A stretch of 15,663 nucleotides of DNA from G020354085 sp964629975. Lineage in GTDB: Bacteria; Pseudomonadota; Gammaproteobacteria; Acidiferrobacterales; Sulfurifustaceae. Below, piece by piece: positions 1-7,681 of the stretch (positions are counted from its first letter, which is position 1; the number at the start of each line of letters is the position of its first letter). A program made the translations under genes and the position numbers. The notes beneath the pieces were generated by a model. It had not been told where the DNA came from. It was given only the letters and a program-made list of their open reading frames with translations, and made no database searches. The stretch is taken from contig CAZVUN010000066.1 in the NCBI GenBank assembly GCA_964629975.1, positions 1-15,663 on the forward strand. Direction: 5' to 3'.

Positions 1-1274
1 GCGGGAAACACGCAGGTAAAGGTGCTGCCGCGGCCGACCTCGCTCTCGATGATGAGCTGGGCATCATGGCGCAGCAGCACGTGCTTGACGATCGACAGTC
101 CCAGGCCGGTGCCGCCGGAGGCGCGCGAGCGCGCGGTATCGACGCGGTAGAAGCGCTCGGTGAGATGCGGGATGTGTTCCGGGGCGATGCCCTCGCCGGA
201 GTCGGTGACGGCGAAGCGCGCGCTCGTCGCATCCGCCCACCAGCGCAGGTGAATGAACCCGCCGGGCGGTGTGTAGCGCACGGCATTGTTGATGAGGTTG
301 GAGAAGGCGCTGTGCAGCTCCTCACGCGAGCCGAGGAGCTTCAGGTCCGGATCGGCCTCGAGCGTGATGGTGTGGCGGTTGTCCCCGGAGAGGATCTCGC
401 CCTGCTCCTTGAGGCCCGCGAGCAGCGCCGGCACATCGACTGCCTCCTCGCGCCGGTGCGGCGGGGCGGTCTCGAGCTTCGACAGCGTGAGCAGGTCATC
501 GACCAGGCGCTGCATGCGTTGGGACTGCTGCTGCATGGTTGCCAGGTACTTGCGCAGGTCCTCGATCCTGATGCTGGGCAGTCCGCTCAGGGTCTCGATG
601 AAGCCGCCCAGCACGGTGATCGGGGTGCGCAGCTCGTGCGAAACGTTGGCGACGAAGATGCGGCGCATTTGCTCGAGGCGCTGCAGGCGCGTGATGTCAC
701 GCGCCAGCAGCAGCTTCTGGCGCGCGCCGAACGGGATGATCTGGATGGTGACGGTATTGTCGGGGTTGGTGGGCGAGGGCAGCTCGAGCGGTTCGGCGTA
801 ATCGCCGCGCTCGACATAGCGCGCGAAGTCGGGATCACGCAGCAGATTGCCGAGGCGCATGCCGAAGTCGCGCGGGAAGTCGATGCCCAGCAGGGTTGCG
901 GCCTTGCGGTTCGCCCACTCGATCTCGTCACGGTCGGAGATCATCACCACCGCATCCGGCATGGCGCTGGCGGCGTCCTGGAAGCGCGCGACCATGCCGC
1001 TGAGCTCGTCGGCGCGCTGCTCGGTCTGCTTCATGAGCTTGCGAATCTCGTTGAACACTTCGCCCCACAGCCCCTCGGCCTCGGGGATTTCCTTCTGCGA
1101 GCGGTTGAGCAGCCACTTGTGCAGGTTCGCCAGGTGGCGCAGCTGCACGCCGATGTAGATGCCGAAGCCGACGGCCGCGGCGATGAAGTAACGCCCGGTC
1201 AGCAGACCGAGGAGGAAGCTTGCGAGAGCGATCCAGCCGAGAATCCAGACTTCGCGCCAGACGCTCGGGTGCAC
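1..1274 (-). CDS. phoR: Phosphate regulon sensor histidine kinase PhoR (3' end cut by window)
   Basis: Inner-membrane histidine kinase that phosphorylates PhoB when phosphate is scarce. The visible 424 codons show two hydrophobic segments near residues 9-26 and 29-46, a PAS-like region around 95-195, and the H-box FVANVSHELRTP with the phospho-accepting histidine at residue 213, the position known for E. coli PhoR. The ATP-binding domain follows, with an N-box containing SNLINNAVRYTPPGG, then DSGEGI, and GTGLGLSIVKH. The last visible residues, GRGSTFTCVFP, normally lie close to the C-terminus, so only a few codons are missing. The start is inferred to be GTG at 1274, because AGGAG lies 5 bases upstream. 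An in-frame GTG at 1280 would overlap the phoB stop as GTGA but leaves no room for that ribosome binding site. The gene follows phoB directly and is surely co-transcribed with it. Confidence 0.95.
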   Translation of the reverse strand, partial: MHPSVWREVWILGWIALASFLLGLLTGRYFIAAAVGFGIYIGVQLRHLANLHKWLLNRSQKEIPEAEGLWGEVFNEIRKLMKQTEQRADELSGMVARFQDAASAMPDAVVMISDRDEIEWANRKAATLLGIDFPRDFGMRLGNLLRDPDFARYVERGDYAEPLELPSPTNPDNTVTIQIIPFGARQKLLLARDITRLQRLEQMRRIFVANVSHELRTPITVLGGFIETLSGLPSIRIEDLRKYLATMQQQSQRMQRLVDDLLTLSKLETAPPHRREEAVDVPALLAGLKEQGEILSGDNRHTITLEADPDLKLLGSREELHSAFSNLINNAVRYTPPGGFIHLRWWADATSARFAVTDSGEGIAPEHIPHLTERFYRVDTARSRASGGTGLGLSIVKHVLLRHDAQLIIESEVGRGSTFTCVFP

Positions 1275-1276
1275 GC

Positions 1277-1966
<690 letters not shown>

Positions 1967-2007
1967 GCCTCGAATCCCCATATGTCATGGTTGTTTCAGG
2001 CCGGCCA

Positions 2008-2029
2008 TTTCATACCACATTTATGACAT
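2008..2029 (-). promoter_or_regulatory. Possible Pho box upstream of phoB
   Basis: On the minus strand the sequence ATGTCATAAAT is followed immediately by GTGGTATGAAA. This resembles two 11-base Pho-box half-sites (consensus CTGTCATAWAW). The first half is good, with TGTCATAAA intact; the second is degenerate. It lies about 41 bases upstream of the chosen phoB start and points toward phoB, so autoregulation is likely. No convincing -10 element follows. This is an inference from a short degenerate motif. Confidence 0.4.
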
Positions 2030-2081
2030 TTTGGTTAACATGACCGGCTCACGGCGCGCGCCGCACTACGGCGCAACGCGC

Positions 2082-2087
2082 TATAGT
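2082..2087 (+). promoter_or_regulatory. Possible -10 element for the DUF971-ubiE genes
   Basis: TATAGT stands out in a GC-rich stretch 36 bases upstream of the DUF971 start and differs from the sigma-70 -10 consensus at one base. No recognisable -35 lies at the usual distance, so the call rests on the hexamer and its position in the divergent phoB/DUF971 gap. Confidence 0.35.
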
Positions 2088-2123
2088 CTGGACCTTCTTC
2101 AAAACCGACAGCGGCCCACCCTC

Positions 2124-2501
2124 ATGCGCAAGAACAGCGTTCGTCCCACCGACATCAAACTGCACCAGAAATCGCGCGTGCTCGAGATCAGTTTCGACGA
2201 CGGCACGCACTTCAACCTGCCGTGCGAGTTCCTGCGCGTGTACTCGCCCTCCGCCGAGGTGCGCGGCCACGGCCCGGGTCAGGAGGTGCTGCAAACCGGC
2301 AAGGAGCGCGTCAATATCAGTGCGATCGAACCGGTCGGCAATTACGCCGTGTGCCTGCACTTCGACGACGGGCACAGCACCGGCATCTATTCCTGGGACT
2401 GGCTGCACCATCTCGGCAGCAATCAGGAACAGTTGTGGCAGGAGTACCTGGCGCGGCTCGAGGCCGCCGGCTACAAGCGCAAGGCCGAGACCACGTCATG
2501 A
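2124..2501 (+). CDS. DUF971 family protein (GBBH-like N-terminal domain)
   Basis: Small soluble protein of 125 residues made almost entirely of one domain, the DUF971 fold also found at the N-terminus of gamma-butyrobetaine hydroxylases. Visible hallmarks are EISFDDG (21-27), LPCEFLRVYSPSAEVRGHG (32-50), VGNYAVCLHFDDGHSTGIYSWDWL (71-94) and the tail LWQEYLARLEAAGY. No catalytic residues of the dioxygenase are present, because that second domain is absent. Its molecular role is unknown. It overlaps ubiE by four bases (ATGA), so the two are translationally coupled, and its place ahead of ubiE recurs in proteobacteria as far as I recall. A link to quinone synthesis is therefore plausible but inferred. 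The start at 2124 opens the conserved region; a longer reading from the in-frame ATG at 2040 would include the putative promoter and is unlikely. Confidence 0.88.
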   Translation: MRKNSVRPTDIKLHQKSRVLEISFDDGTHFNLPCEFLRVYSPSAEVRGHGPGQEVLQTGKERVNISAIEPVGNYAVCLHFDDGHSTGIYSWDWLHHLGSNQEQLWQEYLARLEAAGYKRKAETTS

Positions 2502-3256
2502 GCGAGGCGCCCGAGGACCGCACCACGCACTTCGGCTACCGCGAGGTGCCGGCGTCGCAGAAACCGCGCATGGTAGCCGAGGTGTTCCATTCGGTCGCCA
2601 GCCGCTACGACATGATGAACGACCTGATGTCGTTCGGCGTGCATCGGCTGTGGAAGCACTTCGCCGTGGCGCAGAGCGGCGTGCGCCGCGGCAACCGCGT
2701 GCTCGACGTGGCGGGCGGCTCCGGTGACCTGAGCGCGCGCTTCGCGCGTATCGTCGGACCGGGCGGGACGGTCGTGCTGTCGGACATCAATGACTCGATG
2801 CTCGAGGTCGGGCGCGCGCGCCTGGCCGATCGCGGCATCGCCGGCAATGTCGAGTTCGTGCAGGCCGACGCCGAGTCGCTGCCGTTTCCGGATAACCACT
2901 TCGACTGTGTCTCGATCGCCTTCGGTCTGCGCAACGTCACGCACATCGACCGGGCGCTGGCCTCGATGTACCGCGTGCTGAAGCCGGCCGGGCGGCTGCT
3001 GGTGCTGGAGTTTTCCAAGCCGGTCCTGCCCGGGCTCAACCGCCTCTACGACGCCTACTCCTTCGGCGTGCTGCCGCGCCTCGGTCAGCTCGTCGCCAAG
3101 GACGCCGCCAGCTACCGCTACCTCGCCGAGTCGATCCGCAAGCACCCCGACCAGGAAACGCTCAAGCAGATGATGGTGACGGCCGGCTTCGAGCGCGTGC
3201 ACTACTTCAATCTCACCGGCGGCATCGTCGCGCTGCACAAGGGCTACAAGTTCTGA
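2498..3256 (+). CDS. ubiE: Ubiquinone/menaquinone C-methyltransferase UbiE
   Basis: SAM-dependent methyltransferase for the C-methylation step of ubiquinone synthesis, and of menaquinone synthesis where that pathway exists. The protein has 252 residues, against about 251 in E. coli. It shows the family signature YDMMNDLMSFGVHRLWK (37-53), the SAM-binding glycine-rich motif VLDVAGGSGDL (68-78), the acidic strand end LSDIN (94-98), the stretch QADAESLPFPDN (122-133) and the second signature beginning RNVTHIDRAL (145-154). The C-terminal GGIVALHKGYKF is typical. Its ATG overlaps the DUF971 stop as ATGA. Downstream, ubiJ and ubiB belong to the same pathway, so the cluster is a quinone operon. Confidence 0.97.
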   Translation: MSEAPEDRTTHFGYREVPASQKPRMVAEVFHSVASRYDMMNDLMSFGVHRLWKHFAVAQSGVRRGNRVLDVAGGSGDLSARFARIVGPGGTVVLSDINDSMLEVGRARLADRGIAGNVEFVQADAESLPFPDNHFDCVSIAFGLRNVTHIDRALASMYRVLKPAGRLLVLEFSKPVLPGLNRLYDAYSFGVLPRLGQLVAKDAASYRYLAESIRKHPDQETLKQMMVTAGFERVHYFNLTGGIVALHKGYKF

Positions 3257-3263
3257 TGCCGCC

Positions 3264-3292
3264 TTGGCGGTCGCGGGGATTGCGGCGACAAT
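3264..3292 (+). promoter_or_regulatory. Possible internal promoter for ubiJ-ubiB
   Basis: TTGGCG (3264-3269) and GACAAT (3287-3292) are separated by 17 bases in the 55-base gap between ubiE and ubiJ. Each matches the sigma-70 consensus at four of six positions. Transcription would begin near 3299, shortly before the ubiJ ATG. The same TTGGCG element appears at the right spacing ahead of gpsA. Weak evidence. Confidence 0.3.
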
Positions 3293-3311
3293 GGCCGCTG
3301 GATCGTCAGTC

Positions 3312-3929
3312 ATGAGCGCCCCCACCCTGGTTCTGCCTCTGCTCGAGGAGCTGGTCAACCGCCTGTTGCGCCTCGACGGCGAGGCGCTGCGCCGGCTCGG
3401 GGAGTTGCACGGCCGTATCGTGTGCCTGCGCATCGCACGCGGCGCGGCCGAGCCCGTGACCTTATATATGGCGCCTTCCGAGTCCGGCCTGCGCCTGCTG
3501 GCCAGCCACGAGGCGCCGGATGTCACGATCAGCGGTTCGGTGCCGGTGTTCGCGCGCCTGGTCCTGGGCGCGCAGGCCCCCAGCCCGAGTTCCGCGGCCG
3601 GGCTGCACATCAGCGGCGACATCGAATTGGGTCAGCGTTTCCAGCGCATCCTGCAGGCCATCGATATCGACTGGGAGGAGCAGACCGCGCGCCTGGTGGG
3701 CGACGTGCCAGCGCATCAGCTGGCGCGCGCCGCGCGCGCCGCGCGCGCCTGGGGCCGACACGCGGTGCAGACCCTGGGCCAGGACTTCACCGAGTACTTC
3801 CAGGAAGAGAGTCGCCTCCTCGCCAAGCGGCAGGCGGTCGAGACGTTCCTGCGCGCGGTCGACACGCTGCGCGCCGATGTCGACCGGCTGGCCAAGCGCC
3901 TGGAGCGCCTGCAGGGCGGCGCGCGATGA
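3312..3929 (+). CDS. ubiJ: Ubiquinone biosynthesis accessory factor UbiJ
   Basis: SCP2-domain protein of 205 residues (E. coli UbiJ is about 201). UbiJ is known to bind the hydrophobic ubiquinone intermediates and to scaffold the cytosolic Ubi complex, together with UbiK. The SCP2 region covers about residues 30-130, with VTISGSVPVFARLVLG and LHISGDIELGQRFQRIL. The C-terminal part (about 160-205) is charged and helical and could form a coiled coil (QAVETFLRAVDTLRADVDRL), matching the family layout. An arginine-alanine segment around residues 139-147 is encoded by a perfect 9-base tandem repeat. The ATG at 3312 was chosen because the protein then begins MSAPTLVLPLLEELVNRLL, as relatives do; no strong Shine-Dalgarno sequence precedes it. 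It overlaps ubiB by four bases. Confidence 0.9.
   Translation: MSAPTLVLPLLEELVNRLLRLDGEALRRLGELHGRIVCLRIARGAAEPVTLYMAPSESGLRLLASHEAPDVTISGSVPVFARLVLGAQAPSPSSAAGLHISGDIELGQRFQRILQAIDIDWEEQTARLVGDVPAHQLARAARAARAWGRHAVQTLGQDFTEYFQEESRLLAKRQAVETFLRAVDTLRADVDRLAKRLERLQGGAR
3723..3749 (+). repeat. Three perfect 9-base tandem repeats inside ubiJ
   Basis: The unit GCGCGCGCC occurs three times head to tail (3723-3731, 3732-3740, 3741-3749). It is in frame with ubiJ and encodes an Ala-Arg-Ala-Ala-Arg-Ala type segment. The run is almost pure alternating purine-pyrimidine, a sequence able to slip or adopt Z-form DNA. Confidence 0.9.
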
Positions 3930-5584
3930 TACCGCTCAGGCAGCTCGGGCGCATGCTGCGCATCACGCGCATCTTCGTGCGGCACGATCTCGATGAGTTC
4001 GTGCAGACCATCCACCTGTTCCGTCCCTATCGCCTGGCGCTGCGCGGGCTTCCATGGCGCTGGTGGCGCGCACCACTGGCGCCGCGCGGGGAGCGGCTGC
4101 GCGAGGCGCTCGAGGAACTCGGCCCGGTATTCGTGAAGTTCGGGCAGGTGTTGTCCACGCGTCCCGACCTGCTGCCCGAGGACATCGCGCAGGAGCTCGC
4201 CAAGTTGCAGGACCAGGTGCCGCCGTTCGCCAGCGAGCAGGCCGTGGCCATCATCGAGCGCGCCCTCGGCGGCCCGCTCGCGCAGTTCTTCAGCGAGTTT
4301 TCCCGCGAGCCGCTCGCCTCGGCGTCGGTGGCGCAGGTGCATGTGGCAAGACTGCACGACGGCACCGAGGTCGTGGTCAAGGTGTTGCGTCCCGGCATCG
4401 AGCCGGTGATCGAGCGCGACGTGCAGCTGCTCTACGTGCTGGCGCGGCTGGCGATGCGCTACTGGTCGGACGGGCGACGCCTGCGGCCGGTCGAGGTGGT
4501 CGATGAATTCCGCAAGAGCCTGCGCGAGGAGCTCGACCTGCGCGTGGAGTCGGCCAACGCCAGCCAGTTGCGCGCCAACTTCGAGGGCTCGCCCCTGCTG
4601 TACGTGCCGAAGGTCTACTGGGACCTGGTGCGGCGCGAGGTCATGGTGATGGAGCGCATCCACGGCATTCCCATCAGCAACCTCGATGAGCTCAAGCGCG
4701 CCGGCATCGACATGCGTCGCCTGGCGCACAACGGCGTGGAGATCTTCTTCACCCAGGCGTTCCGCGACGGGTTTTTCCACGCCGACATGCACCCCGGCAA
4801 CATCTTCGTGTTCCCCGACGGCCGCTACTGCGCAGTGGATTTCGGCATCATGGGGTCCTTGAGCGAGCAGGACAAACGCTATCTCGCCGAAAACTTCCTG
4901 GCGTTCTTCAACCGCGACTACCGCGGCGTGGCCGAGGCGCACCTGCGCTCCGGCTGGGTGCCGCCCGGCACGCGTGCCGAGGAATTCGAGGCCGCAATCC
5001 GCGCGGTGTGCGAGCCGATCTTCGCCAAGCCGATCAAGGACATCTCCTTCGGCCGTTTCCTGTTGCAGCTGTTCCAGACCGCACGCCGCTTCCACATGGA
5101 GATCCAGCCGCAGCTGGTGCTGCTGCAAAAGACGCTGTTCAACATCGAGGGGCTGGGGCGGCGGCTGTACCCGGAGCTCGACCTGTGGGAGACCGCCAAG
5201 CCCTATCTCGAGCGCTGGATGCGCGAGCAGCTTGGGCCCCGCGGGCTGCTACGGCGCCTGCGGCGCGAGGCGCCGAGCTGGTTGCCGCTGCTGCCGCAAC
5301 TGCCGGGTCTGGCGTATGACACGCTGCGCCGCGCCCACAACGGCGAGCTGTCCATGCAGTGGCACTCGCGCGAGCTCGAGCGCCTGCGCGCGCAACTGCG
5401 CGCCAACCATCGGCGCCTGTACCACACCATCACCGGCGGCGTGCTGGTGCTGGCCGGTGTCATCGCCCTCGGCGTGCCGGTATCCGACCTGCATGCGTGG
5501 TTTTCGCTGCCAGCGGTCGGGTGGATACTCGGGGCCATCGGCGCAGTGCTTCTCATCCGCAGTTTTCCGGGAAAGAATCCGTAA
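3926..5584 (+). CDS. ubiB: Ubiquinone biosynthesis ATPase/kinase-like protein UbiB
   Basis: Membrane-anchored atypical kinase of the ABC1/ADCK/UbiB family, needed for ubiquinone synthesis. It acts as an ATPase, probably helping to move lipid-bound intermediates to the Ubi complex. The length is 552 residues (E. coli about 546). Family marks are the KxGQ motif KFGQ (71-74), the alanine-rich loop ASASVAQVH (131-139) that replaces the usual kinase glycine-rich loop, the lysine of VVKVLRP (152), the catalytic HADMHPGN (285-292) and the metal-binding DFG (305-307). Two hydrophobic segments close to the C-terminus (about 500-520 and 528-546) fit the known membrane anchor. The ATG overlaps the ubiJ stop as ATGA, giving tight coupling. 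Confidence 0.97.
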   Translation: MIPLRQLGRMLRITRIFVRHDLDEFVQTIHLFRPYRLALRGLPWRWWRAPLAPRGERLREALEELGPVFVKFGQVLSTRPDLLPEDIAQELAKLQDQVPPFASEQAVAIIERALGGPLAQFFSEFSREPLASASVAQVHVARLHDGTEVVVKVLRPGIEPVIERDVQLLYVLARLAMRYWSDGRRLRPVEVVDEFRKSLREELDLRVESANASQLRANFEGSPLLYVPKVYWDLVRREVMVMERIHGIPISNLDELKRAGIDMRRLAHNGVEIFFTQAFRDGFFHADMHPGNIFVFPDGRYCAVDFGIMGSLSEQDKRYLAENFLAFFNRDYRGVAEAHLRSGWVPPGTRAEEFEAAIRAVCEPIFAKPIKDISFGRFLLQLFQTARRFHMEIQPQLVLLQKTLFNIEGLGRRLYPELDLWETAKPYLERWMREQLGPRGLLRRLRREAPSWLPLLPQLPGLAYDTLRRAHNGELSMQWHSRELERLRAQLRANHRRLYHTITGGVLVLAGVIALGVPVSDLHAWFSLPAVGWILGAIGAVLLIRSFPGKNP

Positions 5585-5617
5585 GTCCCCGGTTACATGG
5601 GTCGCGCGGGGGCATCG

Positions 5618-5626
5618 TGCTATACT
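5618..5626 (+). promoter_or_regulatory. Extended -10 promoter element
   Basis: TGCTATACT combines the extended -10 TG with TATACT, one mismatch from TATAAT, and lies 28 bases before the ATG at 5654. No good -35 lies at 17 bases, which extended -10 promoters tolerate. It would let the downstream gene be transcribed independently of ubiB. Confidence 0.5.
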
Positions 5627-5653
5627 TTTTGCACGTGGTTGGTGCCTATCGTC

Positions 5654-6526
5654 ATGCAAAGCGTACGCTTCAAGACCGCCCTGCTCGCCGCTGCCGTCGC
5701 GGCCGCCCTGCCGCTCACGGCCATGGCCGGGGCGGCGTCATGGTTTGAGGCGCCGTACAAGGGCATCACCCCGCTCAAGCGCACCAGCGATCTGCTGTCG
5801 AACAATGCCGCGAGCATGCGATTCGACATCAAGCCGCGCGCGCTTGTCCCGGTGGCTGGCCTGACCGACGACAGCGCGGAGACCGCGGCCGACGACACGC
5901 TGCAGGTCTTCGGCAGCGGCGAAACCCATCGCCCGGGCTCGCCCGTGTACCCGCTGGCCGACCCGGCGGATGCCGAGGCGCCCGGTCGCCGCTTAAGCAA
6001 CATTGCCTTTGCCTGGGAACGGCGCTTCGACGCCCTCAATCGCTTCGCGTTGTCCGGTGGCTACGCGGATTCGGTCGCGAGCCGCGCGGTGTCGGCCGCC
6101 GACCTTGCCGACACGCACGCCGGCTTTTCCTGGACGCACGAGTTGACCGGCAAGTGGCGCCCGAGCCTGACCGGCAGCGTGTTCGTGGGCGATGAGTTCG
6201 CGCGCGAGGAGGCGTACCGCTACCTGGGTCGTCGCTACCTCGGTTTCGCGGTGGAGGGCCAGGTCACGCTGCTCAAGTCGCACAGCCCGTACCTGTCGTT
6301 CCAGATGCGGCGCAGCTACTACGAGGCGAACGGTGCGGACGATCTCGCGGCCGGCGCGCTGCGCATCGACGATCGCTCGCTCGTGTCAGCCGGCTGGCGC
6401 TGGCAGGCCACGCAAAGCCTGAGCCTGCAGGCCGAGGCGAGTTACGGTCTGAATCCCACCGGACAGGATCTCTACAACCCGGAGCGTGCGCGCGTGCTGT
6501 TCGGGACGCGCTTCGATTTCCGTTAG
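5654..6526 (+). CDS. Unrecognised secreted protein, probable outer-membrane beta-barrel
   Basis: I do not recognise the family. The 290-residue protein starts with a clear Sec signal peptide: basic MQSVRFK, a hydrophobic alanine/leucine core, and probable cleavage after AMA (residue 25). The mature part has about nine or ten stretches of alternating hydrophobic and polar residues rich in aromatics, such as SNIAFAWERRF, HAGFSWTHEL, YLGFAVEGQVTLL, YLSFQMRRSYY and SAGWRWQATQSLSLQAEASYG. The C-terminus RVLFGTRFDFR resembles a terminal barrel strand with a penultimate phenylalanine. This suggests an outer-membrane beta-barrel; a periplasmic beta-rich protein is the alternative. Residues about 30-110 look less regular and may form a plug or linker. 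There is no strong Shine-Dalgarno sequence. An extended -10 upstream and a hairpin downstream suggest a single-gene transcript. Confidence 0.75.
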   Translation: MQSVRFKTALLAAAVAAALPLTAMAGAASWFEAPYKGITPLKRTSDLLSNNAASMRFDIKPRALVPVAGLTDDSAETAADDTLQVFGSGETHRPGSPVYPLADPADAEAPGRRLSNIAFAWERRFDALNRFALSGGYADSVASRAVSAADLADTHAGFSWTHELTGKWRPSLTGSVFVGDEFAREEAYRYLGRRYLGFAVEGQVTLLKSHSPYLSFQMRRSYYEANGADDLAAGALRIDDRSLVSAGWRWQATQSLSLQAEASYGLNPTGQDLYNPERARVLFGTRFDFR

Positions 6527-6558
6527 CACCGCCGCGCCGACGCGCGCAACAGAACCCC

Positions 6559-6581
6559 GCGGGGCGCCCTGTGCGCCCCGC
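6559..6581. terminator. GC-rich hairpin between convergent genes
   Basis: GCGGGGCGC and GCGCCCCGC form a perfect 9-base stem around the loop CCTGT, 32 bases after the beta-barrel gene and 27 bases beyond the end of the acetyltransferase gene on the other strand. On the plus strand only a short CTGTTT follows, so the U-tract is weak. The position suits a bidirectional terminator. Confidence 0.55.
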
Positions 6582-6608
6582 GCTGTTTGCAGCGGCCTTG
6601 GCGCCGCG

Positions 6609-7094
6609 TCAGCCCTCTCCCCAGTCGAGGCGCTTGGTGAAATTCGCAACGTGTGTGCGCTCCTCGTAGCCGAGCGACGGGTAGAAGCCGCGCTTGTAGG
6701 ATTCGCGCTCGCGGCTGTTGAGCACACTGATGCGGAAGCACTTGTGCCGGACCGCCTCGGCCTCGATCGCGGCCATCAGGGCCCGGCCCACGCCCTTGCT
6801 GCGATGCTCGCTGCGCACGAACAGTTCGGTCACCAGCATCTCGCGTCCGGCGAACAGCAGATAGGTCACGACCTCGCCGTGGATGTAGCCGACCACCTTG
6901 CCGGCGAGCTCGGCCACCAGCAAGAGCGCGTTGTCGCCCGCGCTGAGCGCCGTGAGCCGGCCGCGCAGCGTGCTGCCGTCGGCGCGGAACGCCGGGTTCC
7001 AGCCGAGCTCGCGGTGCAGCAGCATCACGGCGTCGAGATCGTGCTCGCGCAGCGGTCGGATGCGCACCTTGGGCTTCTTCAATTGCAGTGCCAT
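6609..7094 (-). CDS. GNAT family N-acetyltransferase
   Basis: A 161-residue acetyl-CoA-dependent acetyltransferase fold. Motif A is visible as VTELFVRSEHRSKGVGRALMAAIEAEA (88-114), containing the pyrophosphate-binding RSKGVG. It is followed by a motif-B-like region, RISVLNSRERESYKRGFYPSLGYEE (121-145). The N-terminus VRIRPLREHDLDAVMLLHREL is typical of the fold. The substrate cannot be read from the sequence; small molecules or a protein N-terminus are both possible. ATG at 7094 is chosen because GAGG lies 9 bases upstream; a TTG five codons earlier is less likely. The ribosome binding site overlaps the stop of the DJ-1-family gene, so the two are probably translated from one mRNA at the end of the gpmI operon. 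Confidence 0.85.
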   Translation of the reverse strand: MALQLKKPKVRIRPLREHDLDAVMLLHRELGWNPAFRADGSTLRGRLTALSAGDNALLLVAELAGKVVGYIHGEVVTYLLFAGREMLVTELFVRSEHRSKGVGRALMAAIEAEAVRHKCFRISVLNSRERESYKRGFYPSLGYEERTHVANFTKRLDWGEG

Positions 7095-7105
7095 GGCCGG
7101 ACGCC

Positions 7106-7681
7106 TCAAGCCGGCGTGCGCACATGCGCCGCCGGTCGCTGCAATGCCGACTCCACCTTCTGGCGGGTGTCGGCCCCGACGAGCAGCTCGATCAGCTCGA
7201 GCGCGAAGTCGATGGCCGTGCCCGGTCCGCGGGACGTCACCACGCGTCCGTCGGTGAGCACGGCGTCGTCTGCGAGGCGTACCTGCGGGAACGCCTTGGG
7301 ATCGAGCGCGCCGGGGAAGCTGGTGGCGCGCCGGCCATCGAGCAGTCCGGCGACCGCGAGCACGCGCGGCGCGGCGCAGATCGCGGCCGTGTAGCGCCCG
7401 CGCTGCGCCTGGCGGCGCAGCAGGTCGAGGATGCGCGGGTCCTTCTCCAGGTTGGTGGCGCCCGGCTGACCGCCCGGCAGCACCACCATGTCATAGTCGC
7501 CGGCGAGCGCCGCATCGAGCGTGGTGTCGGGCAGCAGCACCGTGCCGCGACTTCCCTTGACCGGACCGGGGGTGAGTCCGGCAACGACCACCTCGATCTG
7601 CGCGCGCCGCAGCAGGTCGATGATCGTGACGGCCTCGAGCTCCTCACAACCCGCGGCTAGCGGGACAAGGACGCGTGCCAT
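7106..7681 (-). CDS. yajL: DJ-1/PfpI family protein, YajL-like
   Basis: A 191-residue protein of the DJ-1/ThiJ/PfpI superfamily, closest by eye to E. coli YajL and human DJ-1. The reactive cysteine of the nucleophile elbow is seen in AAICAAPR (C102), and the conserved glutamate partner in GCEELEAV (E14). VVLPGGQPGATNL (66-78) and SRGPGTAIDFALELIELL are family hallmarks. Members have been described as oxidative-stress chaperones and, with dispute, as glyoxalases or protein deglycases; the activity here is not settled by sequence. AAGGAG lies 7 bases before the ATG. The start lies inside the end of the upstream deacetylase gene (25-base overlap), which indicates co-transcription. Confidence 0.92.
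   Translation of the reverse strand: MARVLVPLAAGCEELEAVTIIDLLRRAQIEVVVAGLTPGPVKGSRGTVLLPDTTLDAALAGDYDMVVLPGGQPGATNLEKDPRILDLLRRQAQRGRYTAAICAAPRVLAVAGLLDGRRATSFPGALDPKAFPQVRLADDAVLTDGRVVTSRGPGTAIDFALELIELLVGADTRQKVESALQRPAAHVRTPA

Noticed and set aside
3462..3472. TTATATATGG inside ubiJ as a possible promoter
   Set aside because: It encodes conserved-looking UbiJ residues (LYMA), there is no -35 at the right spacing, and no gene starts downstream in that frame.
2471..3622. A 383-codon open frame on the minus strand opposite ubiE and ubiJ
   Set aside because: It covers two well-identified plus-strand genes and shows no protein features of its own.
3716..5128. A 470-codon open frame on the minus strand opposite ubiJ and ubiB
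   Set aside because: UbiB motifs on the plus strand are complete; the antisense reading has no domain and typical shadow composition.
6523..7125. Alternative 200-codon frame on the minus strand over the acetyltransferase
   Set aside because: The neighbouring frame gives the GNAT motif RSKGVG and a good ribosome binding site; this one is Arg/Ala-rich with no domain.
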